From: Elmis aenea
Lineage: Eukaryota > Arthropoda > Insecta > Coleoptera > Elmidae
Reading direction: 5' to 3'
DNA length: 64,000 nt
Assembly: GCA_947652605.1 (NCBI GenBank)
Contig: CANTFG010000261.1
Location: 62,001 to 126,000, forward strand
In this document: positions 39,824 to 52,133 of the stretch, in pieces
Position numbering within the stretch: position 1 is the first letter of the stretch
Layout of the letters: every line of letters starts with the position of its first letter
Made by a program: the position numbers and the translations under genes
Notes under the pieces: generated by a model
Databases searched by the model: none
Told to the model about the DNA's origin: nothing
Seen by the model: the letters and a program-made list of their open reading frames with translations, nothing else

Positions 39824-42800
39824 ATACATATGTTCCTTGTGCGACTATTTCGAAACAATTTCAATTATTGATTTGTATATGACAGGAACAGTTTATCCAT
39901 CGCCTCTTTACATGAATACAATTGTTTTGCATATGTCTTTCAATGAGCTGGTTTTAATTTTTAATAATTTCCTAAAAATACCGTGCATTAGTTAATACAT
40001 ATGTTCCTTGTGCGACTATTTCGAAACAATTTCAATTATTGATTTGTATATGACAGGAACAGTTTATCCATCGCCTCTTTACATGAATACAATTGTTTTG
40101 CATATGTCTTTCAATGAGCTGGTTTTAATTTTTAATAATTTCCTAAAAATACCGTGCTTTAGTTAATACATATGTTCCTTGAGCGACTATTTCGAAACAA
40201 TTTTAATTATTGATTTGTATATCACAGGAACAGTTTATCCATCGCCTCTTTACATGAATACAATTGTTTTGCATATGTCTTTCAATGAGCTGGTTTTAAT
40301 TTTTAATAATTTCCTAAAAATACCGTGCTTTAGTTAATACATATGTTCCTTGAGCGACTATTTCGAAACAATTTTAATTATTGATTTGTATATCACAGGA
40401 ACAGTTTATCCATCGCCTCTTTACATGAATACAATTGTTTTGCATATGTCTTTCAATGAGCTGGTTTTAATTTTTAATAATTTCCTAAAAATACCGTGCT
40501 TTAGTTAATACATATGTTCCTTGAGCGACTATTTCTAAACAATTTTAATTATTGATTTGTATATGACAGGAACAGTTTATCCATTGCCTCTTTACATGAA
40601 TACAATTGTTTTGCATATGTCTTTCAATGAGCTGGTTTTAATTTTTAATAGTTTCCTAAAAATACCGTGCTTTAGTTAATACATATGTTCCTTGAGCGAC
40701 TATTTCTAAACAATTTTAATTATTGATTTGTATATCACAGGAACAGTTTATCCATCGCCTCTTTACATGAATAAAATTGTTTTGCATATGTCTTTCAATA
40801 AGCTGGTTTTAATTTTTAATGATTTCCTAAAAATACCGTGCTTTAGTTAATACATATGTTCCTTGAGCGACTATTTCGAAACAATTTTAATTATTGATTT
40901 GTATATCACAGGAACAGTTTATCCATCGCCTCTTTACATGAATACAATTGTTTTGCATATGTCTTTCAATGAGCTGGTTTTAATTTTTAATAATTTCCTA
41001 AAAATACCGTGCTTTAGTTAATACATATGTTCCTTGAGCGACTATTTCTGAACAATTTTAATTATTGATTTGTATATCACAGAAACAGTTTATCCATCGC
41101 CTCTTTACAGGAATACAATTGTTTTGCATATGTTTTTCAATGAGCTGGTTTTAATTTTTAATAATTTCCTAAAAATACCGTGCTTTAGTTAATACATATG
41201 TTCCTTGAGCGACTATTTCTGAACAATTTTAATTATTGATTTGTATATCACAGAAACAGTTTATCCATCGCCTCTTTACATGAATACAATTGTTTTGCAT
41301 ATGTCTTTCAAAGAGCTGGTTTTAATTTTTACTAATTTCCTAAAAATACCGTGCTTTAGTTAATACATATGTTCCTTGTGCGACTATTTCGAAACAATTT
41401 CAATTATTGATTTGTATATGACAGGAACAGTTTATCCATCGCCTTTTTACATGAATAAAATTGTTTTGCATATGTCTTTCAATGAGCTGGTTTTAATTTT
41501 TAATAATTTCCTAAAAATACCGTGCTTTAGTTAATACATATGTTCCTTGTGCGACTATTTTGAAACAATTTCAATTATTGATTTGTATATGACAGGAACA
41601 GTTTATCCATCGCTTCTTTACATGAATACAATTGTTTTGCATATGTCTTTCAATGAGCTGGTTTTATTATTTAATAATTTCCTAAAAATACCGTGCTTTA
41701 GTTAATACATATGTTCCTTGAGCGACTATTTCTAAACAATTTTAATTATTGATTTGTATATCACAGAAACAGTTTATCCATCGCCTCTTTACATGAATAC
41801 AATTGTTTTGCATATGTCTTTCAATGAGCTGGTATTAATTTTTAATAATTTCCTAAAAATACCGTGCTTTAGTTAATACATATGTTCCTTGTGCGACTAT
41901 TTCGAAACAATTTCAATTATTGATTTGTATATGACAGGAACAGTTTATCCATCGCCTCTTTACATGAATACAATTGTTTTGCATATGTGTTTCAATGAGC
42001 TGGTTTTAATTTTTAATAATTTCCTAAAAATACCGTGCTTTAGTTAATACATATGTTCCTTGAGCGACTATTTCTAAACAATTTTAATTATTGATTTGTA
42101 TATCACAGGAACAGTTTATCCATCGCCTCTTTACAGGAATACAATTGTTTTGCATATGTCTTTCAATGAGCTGGTTTTAATTTTTAATAATTTCCTAAAA
42201 ATACCGTGCTTTAGTTAATACATATGTTCCTTGAGCGACTATTTCTAAACAATTTTAATTATTGATTTGTATATGACAGGAACAGTTTATCCATTGCCTC
42301 TTTACATGAATACAATTGTTTTGCATATGTCTTTCAATGAGCTGGTTTTAATTTTTAATAATTTCCTAAAAATACCGTGCTTTAGTTAATACATATGTTC
42401 CTTGAGCGACTATTTCTAAACAATTTTAATTATTGATTTGTATATCACAGGAACAGTTTATCCATCGCCTCTTTACATGAATAAAATTGTTTTGCATATG
42501 TCTTTCAATGAGCTGGTTTTAATTTTTAATAATTTCCTAAAAATACCGTGCTTTAGTTAATACATATGTTCCTTGAGCGACTATTTCGAAACAATTTTAA
42601 TTATTGATTTGTATGTATATCACAGGAACAGTTTATCCATCGCCTCTTTACATGAATACAATTGTTTTGCATATGTCTTTCAATGAGCTGGTTTTAATTT
42701 TTAATAATTTCCTAAAAATACCGTGCTTTAGTTAATACATATGTTCCTTGAGCGACTATTTCTAAACAATTTTAATTATTGTTTTGTATATGACAGGAAC

Positions 42801-45299
42801 AGTTTATCCATTGCCTCTTTACATGAATACAATTGTTTTGCATATGTCTTTCAATGAGCTGGTTTTAATTTTTAATAATTTCCAAAAAATACCGTGCTTT
42901 AGTTAATACATATGTTCCTTGAGCGACTATTTCTAAACAATTTTAATTATTGATTTGTATATCACAGGAACAGTTTATCCATCGCCTCTTTACATGAATA
43001 AAATTGTTTTGCATATGTCTTTCAATGAGCTGGTTTTAATTTTTAATAATTTCCTAAAAATACCGTGCTTTAGTTAATACATATGTTCCTTGAGCGACTA
43101 TTTCGAAACAATTTTAATTATTGATTTGTATATCACAGGAACAGTTTATCCATCGCCTCTTTACATGAATACAATTGTTTTGCATATGTCTTTCAATGAG
43201 CTGGTTTTAATTTTTAATAATTTCCTAAAAATACCGTGCTTTAGTTAATACATATGTTCCTTGAGCGACTATTTCTGAACAATTTTAATTATTGATTTGT
43301 ATGTCACAGAAACAGTTTATCCATCGCCTCTTTACATGAATACAATTGTTTTGCATATGTCTTTCAATGAGCTGGTATTAATTTTTAATAATTTCCTAAA
43401 AACACCGTGCTTTAGTTAATACATATGTTCCTTGAGCGACTATTTCTAAACAATTTTAATTATTGATTTGTATATCACAGGAACAGTTTATCCATCGCCT
43501 CTTTACATGAATACAATTGTTTTGCATATGTCTTTCAATGAGCTGGTATTAATTTTTAATAATTTCCTAAAAATACCGTGCTTTAGTTAATACATATGTT
43601 CCTTGAGCGACTATTTCTAAACAATTTTAATTATTGATTTGTATATCACAGGAACAGTTTATCCATCGCCTCTTTACAGGAATACAATTGTTTTGCATAT
43701 GTCTTTCAATGAGCTGGTTTTAATTTTTAATAATTTCCTAAAAATACCGTGCTTTAGTTAATACATATGTTCCTTGAGCGACTATTTCGAAACAATTTTA
43801 ATTATTGATTTGTATATCACAGGAACAGTTTATTTATCGCCTCTTTACAGGAATACAATTGTTTTGCATATGTCTTTCAATGAGCTGGTTTTAATTTTTA
43901 ATAATTTCCTAAAAATACCGTGCATTAGTTAATACATATGTTCCTTGTGCGACTATATCGAAACAATTTCAATTATTGATTTGTATATCACAGGAACAGT
44001 TTATCTATCGCCTCTTTACATGAATACAATTGTTTTGCATATGTCTTTCAATGAGCTGGTTTTAATTTTTAATAATTTCCTAAAAATACCGTGCATTAGT
44101 TAATACATATGTTCCTTGAGCGACTATTTCGAAACAATTTTAATTATTGATTTGTATATCACAGGAACAGTTTATCCATCGCCTCTTTACATGAATACAA
44201 TTGTTTTGCATATGTCTTTCAATGAGCTGGTTTTAATTTTTAATAATTTCCTAAAAATACCGTGCTTTAGTTAATACATATGTTCCTTGAGCGACTATTT
44301 CTAAACAATTTTAATTATTGATTTGTATATGACAGGAACAGTATATCCATCGCCTCTTTACATGAATACAATTGTTTTGCATATGTCTTTCAATGAGCTG
44401 GTTTTAATTTTTAATAATTTCCTAAAAATACCGTGCTTTAGTTAATACATATGTTCCTTGAGCGACTATTTCTAAACAATTTTAATTATAGATTTGTATA
44501 TCACAGGAACAGTTTATTTATCGCCTCTTTACAGGAATACAATTGTTTTGCATATGTCTTTCAATGAGCTGGTTTTAATTTTTAATAATTTCCTAAAAAT
44601 ACCGTGCTTTAGTTAATACATATGTTCCTTGAGCGACTATTTCTAAACAATTTTAATTATTGATTTGTATATGACAGGAACAGTATATCCATCGCCTCTT
44701 TACATGAATACAATTGTTTTGCATATGTCTTTCAATGAGCTGGTTTTAATTTTTAATAATTTCCTAAAAATACCGTGCTTTAGTTAATACATATGTTCCT
44801 TGAGCGACTATTTCTAAACAATTTTAATTATTGATTTGTATATCACAGGAACAGTTTATCCATCGCCTCTTTACAGGAATACAATTGTTTTGCATATGTC
44901 TTTCAATGAGCTGGTTTTAATTTTTAATAATTTCCTAAAAATACCGTGCTTTAGTTAATACATATGTTCCTTGAGCGACTATTTCTAAACAATTTTAATT
45001 ATTGATTTGTATATGACAGGAACAGTTTATCCATTGCCTCTTTACATGAATACAATTGTTTTGCATATGTCTTTCAATGAGCTGGCATTAATTTTTAATA
45101 ATTTCCTAAAAATACCGTGCTTTAGTTAATACATATGTTCCTTGTGCGACTATTTCGAAACTATTTCAATTATTGATTTGTATATGACAGGAACAGTTTA
45201 TCCATCGCCTCTTTACATGAATACAATTGTTTTGCATATGTCTTTCAATGAGCTGGTTTTAATTTTTAATAATTTCCTAAAAATACCGTGCTTTAGTTA
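39824..45299. repeat. Long unit A, 5476 bp, 32 monomers
   Basis: First of three consecutive long units. Markers in A recur 5476 bp later in unit B: taatagtttcc (40651 and 46127), tactaatttcc (41330 and 46806), gcatatgtgt (41981 and 47457), tatgtatatc (42612 and 48088) and gactatatcg (43951 and 49427). 5476 is 32 x 171 + 4. Correspondence with B holds to about 44.6 kb. The last few monomers of A (44.6-45.3 kb) differ, so A is shorter than B by a different ending. The empty counterpart of the 668-bp insertion lies at 44108-44109. Confidence 0.92.
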
Positions 45300-48200
45300 A
45301 TACATATGTTCCTTGTGCGACTATTTCGAAACAATATCAATTATTGATTTGTATATGACAGGAACAGTTTATCCATCGCCTCTTTACATGAATACAATTG
45401 TTTTGCATATGTCTTTCAATGAGCTGGTTTTAATTTTTAATAATTTCCTAAAAATACCGTGCATTAGTTAATACATATGTTCCTTGTGCGACTATTTCGA
45501 AACAATTTCAATTATTGATTTGTATATGACAGGAACAGTTTATCCATCGCCTCTTTACATGAATACAATTGTTTTGCATATGTCTTTCAATGAGCTGGTT
45601 TTAATTTTTAATAATTTCCTAAAAATACCGTGCTTTAGTTAATACATATGTTCCTTGAGCGACTATTTCGAAACAATTTTAATTATTGATTTGTATATCA
45701 CAGGAACAGTTTATCCATCGCCTCTTTACATGAATACAATTGTTTTGCATATGTCTTTCAATGAGCTGGTTTTAATTTTTAATAATTTCCTAAAAATACC
45801 GTGCTTTAGTTAATACATATGTTCCTTGAGCGACTATTTCGAAACAATTTTAATTATTGATTTGTATATCACAGGAACAGTTTATCCATCGCCTCTTTAC
45901 ATGAATACAATTGTTTTGCATATGTCTTTCAATGAGCTGGTTTTAATTTTTAATAATTTCCTAAAAATACCGTGCTTTAGTTAATACATATGTTCCTTGA
46001 GCGACTATTTCTAAACAATTTTAATTATTGATTTGTATATGACAGGAACAGTTTATCCATTGCCTCTTTACATGAATACAATTGTTTTGCATATGTCTTT
46101 CAATGAGCTGGTTTTAATTTTTAATAGTTTCCTAAAAATACCGTGCTTTAGTTAATACATATGTTCCTTGAGCGACTATTTCTAAACAATTTTAATTATT
46201 GATTTGTATATCACAGGAACAGTTTATCCATCGCCTCTTTACATGAATAAAATTGTTTTGCATATGTCTTTCAATAAGCTGGTTTTAATTTTTAATGATT
46301 TCCTAAAAATACCGTGCTTTAGTTAATACATATGTTCCTTGAGCGACTATTTCGAAACAATTTTAATTATTGATTTGTATATCACAGGAACAGTTTATCC
46401 ATCGCCTCTTTACATGAATACAATTGTTTTGCATATGTCTTTCAATGAGCTGGTTTTAATTTTTAATAATTTCCTAAAAATACCGTGCTTTAGTTAATAC
46501 ATATGTTCCTTGAGCGACTATTTCTGAACAATTTTAATTATTGATTTGTATATCACAGAAACAGTTTATCCATCGCCTCTTTACAGGAATACAATTGTTT
46601 TGCATATGTTTTTCAATGAGCTGGTTTTAATTTTTAATAATTTCCTAAAAATACCGTGCTTTAGTTAATACATATGTTCCTTGAGCGACTATTTCTGAAC
46701 AATTTTAATTATTGATTTGTATATCACAGAAACAGTTTATCCATCGCCTCTTTACATGAATACAATTGTTTTGCATATGTCTTTCAAAGAGCTGGTTTTA
46801 ATTTTTACTAATTTCCTAAAAATACCGTGCTTTAGTTAATACATATGTTCCTTGTGCGACTATTTCGAAACAATTTCAATTATTGATTTGTATATGACAG
46901 GAACAGTTTATCCATCGCCTTTTTACATGAATAAAATTGTTTTGCATATGTCTTTCAATGAGCTGGTTTTAATTTTTAATAATTTCCTAAAAATACCGTG
47001 CTTTAGTTAATACATATGTTCCTTGTGCGACTATTTTGAAACAATTTCAATTATTGATTTGTATATGACAGGAACAGTTTATCCATCGCTTCTTTACATG
47101 AATACAATTGTTTTGCATATGTCTTTCAATGAGCTGGTTTTATTATTTAATAATTTCCTAAAAATACCGTGCTTTAGTTAATACATATGTTCCTTGAGCG
47201 ACTATTTCTAAATAATTTTAATTATTGATTTGTATATCACAGAAACAGTTTATCCATCGCCTCTTTACATGAATACAATTGTTTTGCATATGTCTTTCAA
47301 TGAGCTGGTATTAATTTTTAATAATTTCCTAAAAATACCGTGCTTTAGTTAATACATATGTTCCTTGTGCGACTATTTCGAAACAATTTCAATTATTGAT
47401 TTGTATATGACAGGAACAGTTTATCCATCGCCTCTTTACATGAATACAATTGTTTTGCATATGTGTTTCAATGAGCTGGTTTTAATTTTTAATAATTTCC
47501 TAAAAATACCGTGCTTTAGTTAATACATATGTTCCTTGAGCGACTATTTCTAAACAATTTTAATTATTGATTTGTATATCACAGGAACAGTTTATCCATC
47601 GCCTCTTTACAGGAATACAATTGTTTTGCATATGTCTTTCAATGAGCTGGTTTTAATTTTTAATAATTTCCTAAAAATACCGTGCTTTAGTTAATACATA
47701 TGTTCCTTGAGCGACTATTTCTAAACAATTTTAATTATTGATTTGTATATGACAGGAACAGTTTATCCATTGCCTCTTTACATGAATACAATTGTTTTGC
47801 ATATGTCTTTCAATGAGCTGGTTTTAATTTTTAATAATTTCCTAAAAATACCGTGCTTTAGTTAATACATATGTTCCTTGAGCGACTATTTCTAAACAAT
47901 TTTAATTATTGATTTGTATATCACAGGAACAGTTTATCCATCGCCTCTTTACATGAATAAAATTGTTTTGCATATGTCTTTCAATGAGCTGGTTTTAATT
48001 TTTAATAATTTCCTAAAAATACCGTGCTTTAGTTAATACATATGTTCCTTGAGCGACTATTTCGAAACAATTTTAATTATTGATTTGTATGTATATCACA
48101 GGAACAGTTTATCCATCGCCTCTTTACATGAATACAATTGTTTTGCATATGTCTTTCAATGAGCTGGTTTTAATTTTTAATAATTTCCTAAAAATACCGT

Positions 48201-49583
48201 GCTTTAGTTAATACATATGTTCCTTGAGCGACTATTTCTAAACAATTTTAATTATTGTTTTGTATATGACAGGAACAGTTTATCCATTGCCTCTTTACAT
48301 GAATACAATTGTTTTGCATATGTCTTTCAATGAGCTGGTTTTAATTTTTAATAATTTCCAAAAAATACCGTGCTTTAGTTAATACATATGTTCCTTGAGC
48401 GACTATTTCTAAACAATTTTAATTATTGATTTGTATATCACAGGAACAGTTTATCCATCGCCTCTTTACATGAATAAAATTGTTTTGCATATGTCTTTCA
48501 ATGAGCTGGTTTTAATTTTTAATAATTTCCTAAAAATACCGTGCTTTAGTTAATACATATGTTCCTTGAGCGACTATTTCGAAACAATTTTAATTATTGA
48601 TTTGTATATCACAGGAACAGTTTATCCATCGCCTCTTTACATGAATACAATGGTTTTGCATATGTCTTTCAATGAGCTGGTTTTAATTTTTAATAATTTC
48701 CTAAAAATACCGTGCTTTAGTTAATACATATGTTCCTTGAGCGACTATTTCTGAACAATTTTAATTATTGATTTGTATGTCACAGAAACAGTTTATCCAT
48801 CGCCTCTTTACATGAATACAATTGTTTTGCATATGTCTTTCAATGAGCTGGTATTAATTTTTAATAATTTCCTAAAAATACCGTGCTTTAGTTAATACAT
48901 ATGTTCCTTGAGCGACTATTTCTAAACAATTTTAATTATTGATTTGTATATCACAGGAACAGTTTATCCATCGCCTCTTTACATGAATACAATTGTTTTG
49001 CATATGTCTTTCAATGAGCTGGTATTAATTTTTAATAATTTCCTAAAAATACCGTGCTTTAGTTAATACATATGTTCCTTGAGCGACTATTTCTAAACAA
49101 TTTTAATTATTGATTTGTATATCACAGGAACAGTTTATCCATCGCCTCTTTACAGGAATACAATTGTTTTGCATATGTCTTTCAATGAGCTGGTTTTAAT
49201 TTTTAATAATTTCCTAAAAATACCGTGCTTTAGTTAATACATATGTTCCTTGAGCGACTATTTCGAAACAATTTTAATTATTGATTTGTATATCACAGGA
49301 ACAGTTTATTTATCGCCTCTTTACAGGAATACAATTGTTTTGCATATGTCTTTCAATGAGCTGGTTTTAATTTTTAATAATTTCCTAAAAATACCGTGCA
49401 TTAGTTAATACATATGTTCCTTGTGCGACTATATCGAAACAATTTCAATTATTGATTTGTATATCACAGGAACAGTTTATCTATCGCCTCTTTACATGAA
49501 TACAATTGTTTTGCATATGTCTTTCAATGAGCTGGTTTTAATTTTTAATAATTTCCTAAAAATACCGTGCATTAGTTAATACA

Positions 49584-49585
49584 TA
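49584..49585. other. Target-site duplication TA, left copy
   Basis: The monomer reads acaTAtgttcc when uninterrupted. TA stands at 49584-49585 and is repeated at 50254-50255. Confidence 0.88.
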
Positions 49586-49743
49586 CAGGGTGTAGACTCG
49601 GATCACGCAACATAGCGATTTCAATGGTAACATTTTAAAAGTCGAATTCTTGCTCCGCTAATTATTTTAGAAAAAAAGTGCAAATACGTTTTTTGTAGAG
49701 AAAAAAATTCTGTATCCATAAATGTAATCAATATTACTTTTTC
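49586..49743 (+). repeat. Left outer terminal inverted repeat, 158 bp
   Basis: Matches the complement of 50096-50253 at 156 of 158 positions. The mismatches are at element positions 41 (G here, A opposite) and 46 (C here, A opposite). Confidence 0.92.
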
Positions 49744-50095
49744 ATTTTCCAATAACTGAAAATTATGCAAATTAAAAAACGCGTTTGGACAGAAATCTGT
49801 AGTGCCTTGGAATTATGCTATGACAACTGCCCAGCCTAATGTCACTTATACTGTCACTTTGACGCGAAATTCATTCTTAATTATCCTTTATATTTTATCA
49901 AACATTTATTTTACACAATTAGTTATGTTTTCATTGCAAGATATAATAAAAATGATAATTAAGAATAAACTTCAAACGTCAAAGTGACAGTAAGTGTTAG
50001 TAAGATGGGCAGTTGTCGTAGCATAATTCCAAGGCACTACAGATTTTCGCGAAAACGCGTTTTTTAATTTGCTTATTTTTCTGTTTTTGATAAAC

Positions 50096-50253
50096 GAAAA
50101 AGTAATATTGATTACATTTATGGATACAGAATTTTTTTCTCTACAAAAAACGTATTTGCACTTTTTTTCTAAAATAATTAGCGGAGCAAGAATTCGACTT
50201 TTAAAATTTTACTATTGAAATCGCTATGTTGCGTGATCCGAGTCTACACCCTG
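50096..50253 (-). repeat. Right outer terminal inverted repeat, 158 bp
   Basis: Partner of 49586-49743. It ends ccgagtctacaccctg directly before the second TA. Confidence 0.92.
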
Positions 50254-50255
50254 TA
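50254..50255. other. Target-site duplication TA, right copy
   Basis: Followed at once by tgttccttgagcg, which resumes the satellite monomer without loss. Confidence 0.88.
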
Positions 50256-52133
50256 TGTTCCTTGAGCGACTATTTCGAAACAATTTTAATTATTGATTTG
50301 TATATCACAGGAACAGTTTATCCATCGCCTCTTTACATGAATACAATTGTTTTGCATATGTCTTTCAATGAGCTGGTTTTAATTTTTAATAATTTCCTAA
50401 AAATACCGTGCTTTAGTTAATACATATGTTCCTTGAGCGACTATTTCTAAACAATTTTAATTATTGATTTGTATATGACAGGAACAGTATATCCATCGCC
50501 TCTTTACATGAATACAATTGTTTTGCATATGTCTTTCAATGAGCTGGTTTTAATTTTTAATAATTTCCTAAAAATACCGTGCTTTAGTTAATACATATGT
50601 TCCTTGAGCGACTATTTCGAAACAATTTTAATTATAGATTTGTATATCACAGGAACAGTTTATTTATCGCCTCTTTACATGAATACAATTGTTTTGCATA
50701 TGTCTTTCAATGAGCTGGTTTTAATTTTTAATAATTTCCTAAAAATACCGTGCTTTAGTTAATACATATGTTCCTTGAGCGACTATTTTGAAACAATTTT
50801 AATTATTGATTTGTATATTACAGAAACAGTTTATCCATCGCCTCTTTACAGGAATACAATTGTTTTGCATATGTCTTTCAATGAGCTGGTTTTAATTTTT
50901 AATAATTTCCTAAAAATACCGTGCTTTAGTTAATACATATGTTCCTTGAGCGACTATTTCTAAACAATTTTAATTATTGATTTGTATATGACAGGAACAG
51001 TTTATCCATTGCCTCTTTACATGAATACAATTGTTTTGCATATGTCTTTCAATGAGCTGGTTTTAATTTTTAATAATTTCCTAAAAATACCGTGCTTTAG
51101 TTAATACATATGTTCCTTGAGCGACTATTTCTAAACAATTTTAATTATTGATTTGTATATCACAGGAACAGTTTATCCATCGCCTCTTTACATGAATAAA
51201 ATTGTTTTGCATATGTCTTTCAATGAGCTGGTTTTAATTTTTAATAATTTCCTAAAAATACCGTGCTTTAGTTAATACATATGTTCCTTGAGCGACTATT
51301 TCGAAACAATTTTAATTATTGATTTGTATATCACAGGAACAGTTTATCCATCGCCTCTTTACATGAATACAATTGTTTTGCATATGTCTTTCAATGAGCT
51401 GGTTTTAATTTTTAATAATTTCCTAAAAATACCGTGCTTTAGTTAATACATATGTTCCTTGAGCGACTATTTCTGAACAATTTTAATTATTGATTTGTAT
51501 GTCACAGAAACAGTTTATCCATCGCCTCTTTACATGAATACAATTGTTTTGCATATGTCTTTCAATGAGCTGGTATTAATTTTTAATAATTTCCTAAAAA
51601 TACCGTGCTTTAGTTAATACATATGTTCCTTGAGCGACTATTTCTAAACAATTTTAATTATTGATTTGTATATCACAGGAACAGTTTATCCATCGCCTCT
51701 TTACAGGAATACAATTGTTTTGCATATGTCTTTCAATGAGCTGGTTTTAATTTTTAATAATTTCCTAAAAATACCGTGCTTTAGTTAATACATATGTTCC
51801 TTGAGCGACTATTTCTAAACAATTTTAATTATTGATTTGTATATCACAGGAACAGTTTATCCATCGCCTCTTTACAGGAATACAATTGTTTTGCATATGT
51901 CTTTCAATGAGCTGGTTTTAATTTTTAATAATTTCCTAAAAATACCGTGCATTAGTTAATACATATGTTCTTTGAGCGACTATTTCTGAACAATTTTAAT
52001 TATTGATTTGTATGTATATCACAGGAACAGTTTATCCATCGCCTCTTTACATGAATACAATTGTTTTGCATATGTCTTTCAATGAGCTGGTTTTAATTTT
52101 TAATAATTTCCTAAAAATACCGTGCTTTAGTTA

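Larger units (their letters stand above)
4238..49585. repeat. 171-bp satellite array, central segment (end of monomer 24 to start of monomer 291)
   Basis: Continuous head-to-tail satellite of 45 kb with no gene or other insertion. All length deviations seen are: a 1-bp loss near 8500, a 2-bp loss near 14268, a 4-bp gain (atta) near 17073, a 1-bp gain near 21350, two truncated monomers of 76 bp, and nine monomers with a 4-bp duplication (tgtatgtatatc). With these, the monomer starts predicted from base 1 match those observed throughout. Sub-blocks are listed separately. The 4 kb between 8.2 and 12.3 kb and the mixed stretch 16.6-28.7 kb hold only satellite monomers of the same types in shuffled order. 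Confidence 0.97.
49586..50253. mobile_element. 668-bp inverted-repeat element (MITE/foldback-like), TA-flanked
   Basis: Non-satellite insertion at offset 7/8 of monomer 291. It starts CAGGGTGTAGACTCGG and ends with the exact complement. Nearly the whole element folds on itself about its midpoint near 49920. The outer 158 bp of each arm (49586-49743 and 50096-50253) differ at two positions only. A poorly matched stretch of roughly 50 bp follows. Then comes a second well-matched block running from about 49793 (aaatctgtagtgcc) inwards past cactttgacg, with small indels, to attcttaattatc (49873-49885, pairing with 49954-49966). TA duplication and CAG-type ends fit the Tc1/mariner (IS630) superfamily; that assignment is inference. 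No transposase coding remains, so it is non-autonomous. The longest open frame inside it is 61 codons, crosses the fold centre, and resembles nothing I know. Confidence 0.9.
45300..52133. repeat. Long unit B, 6834 bp, 36 monomers plus a 670-bp insertion
   Basis: Tandem neighbour of unit C: every marker before the insertion recurs exactly 6834 bp downstream (46127 and 52961; 48088 and 54922; 49427 and 56261). After the inserted element the spacing falls to 6164 bp (50477 and 56641), which is 6834 minus the 668-bp element and its 2-bp target duplication. Past the extra 7-mer of C it becomes 7361 (52011 and 59372). The satellite part is 36 x 171 + 8 bp. Confidence 0.94.

Noticed and set aside
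49802..49987. 61-codon open frame inside the 668-bp element
   Set aside because: It crosses the centre of a palindrome, has low-complexity A/T-driven composition, and shows no transposase motif. It is far too short for a Tc1/mariner enzyme.
49586..50253. LTR retrotransposon or retroviral remnant
   Set aside because: Ends are inverted rather than direct repeats, the target duplication is 2 bp, and there is no TG...CA terminus, primer-binding site or polypurine tract.
50226..50420. 64-codon open frame from the right arm of the 668-bp element into satellite
   Set aside because: Most of it is the same satellite-frame peptide as at 3944, created because 171 is divisible by 3. It ends at the stop present in every monomer.
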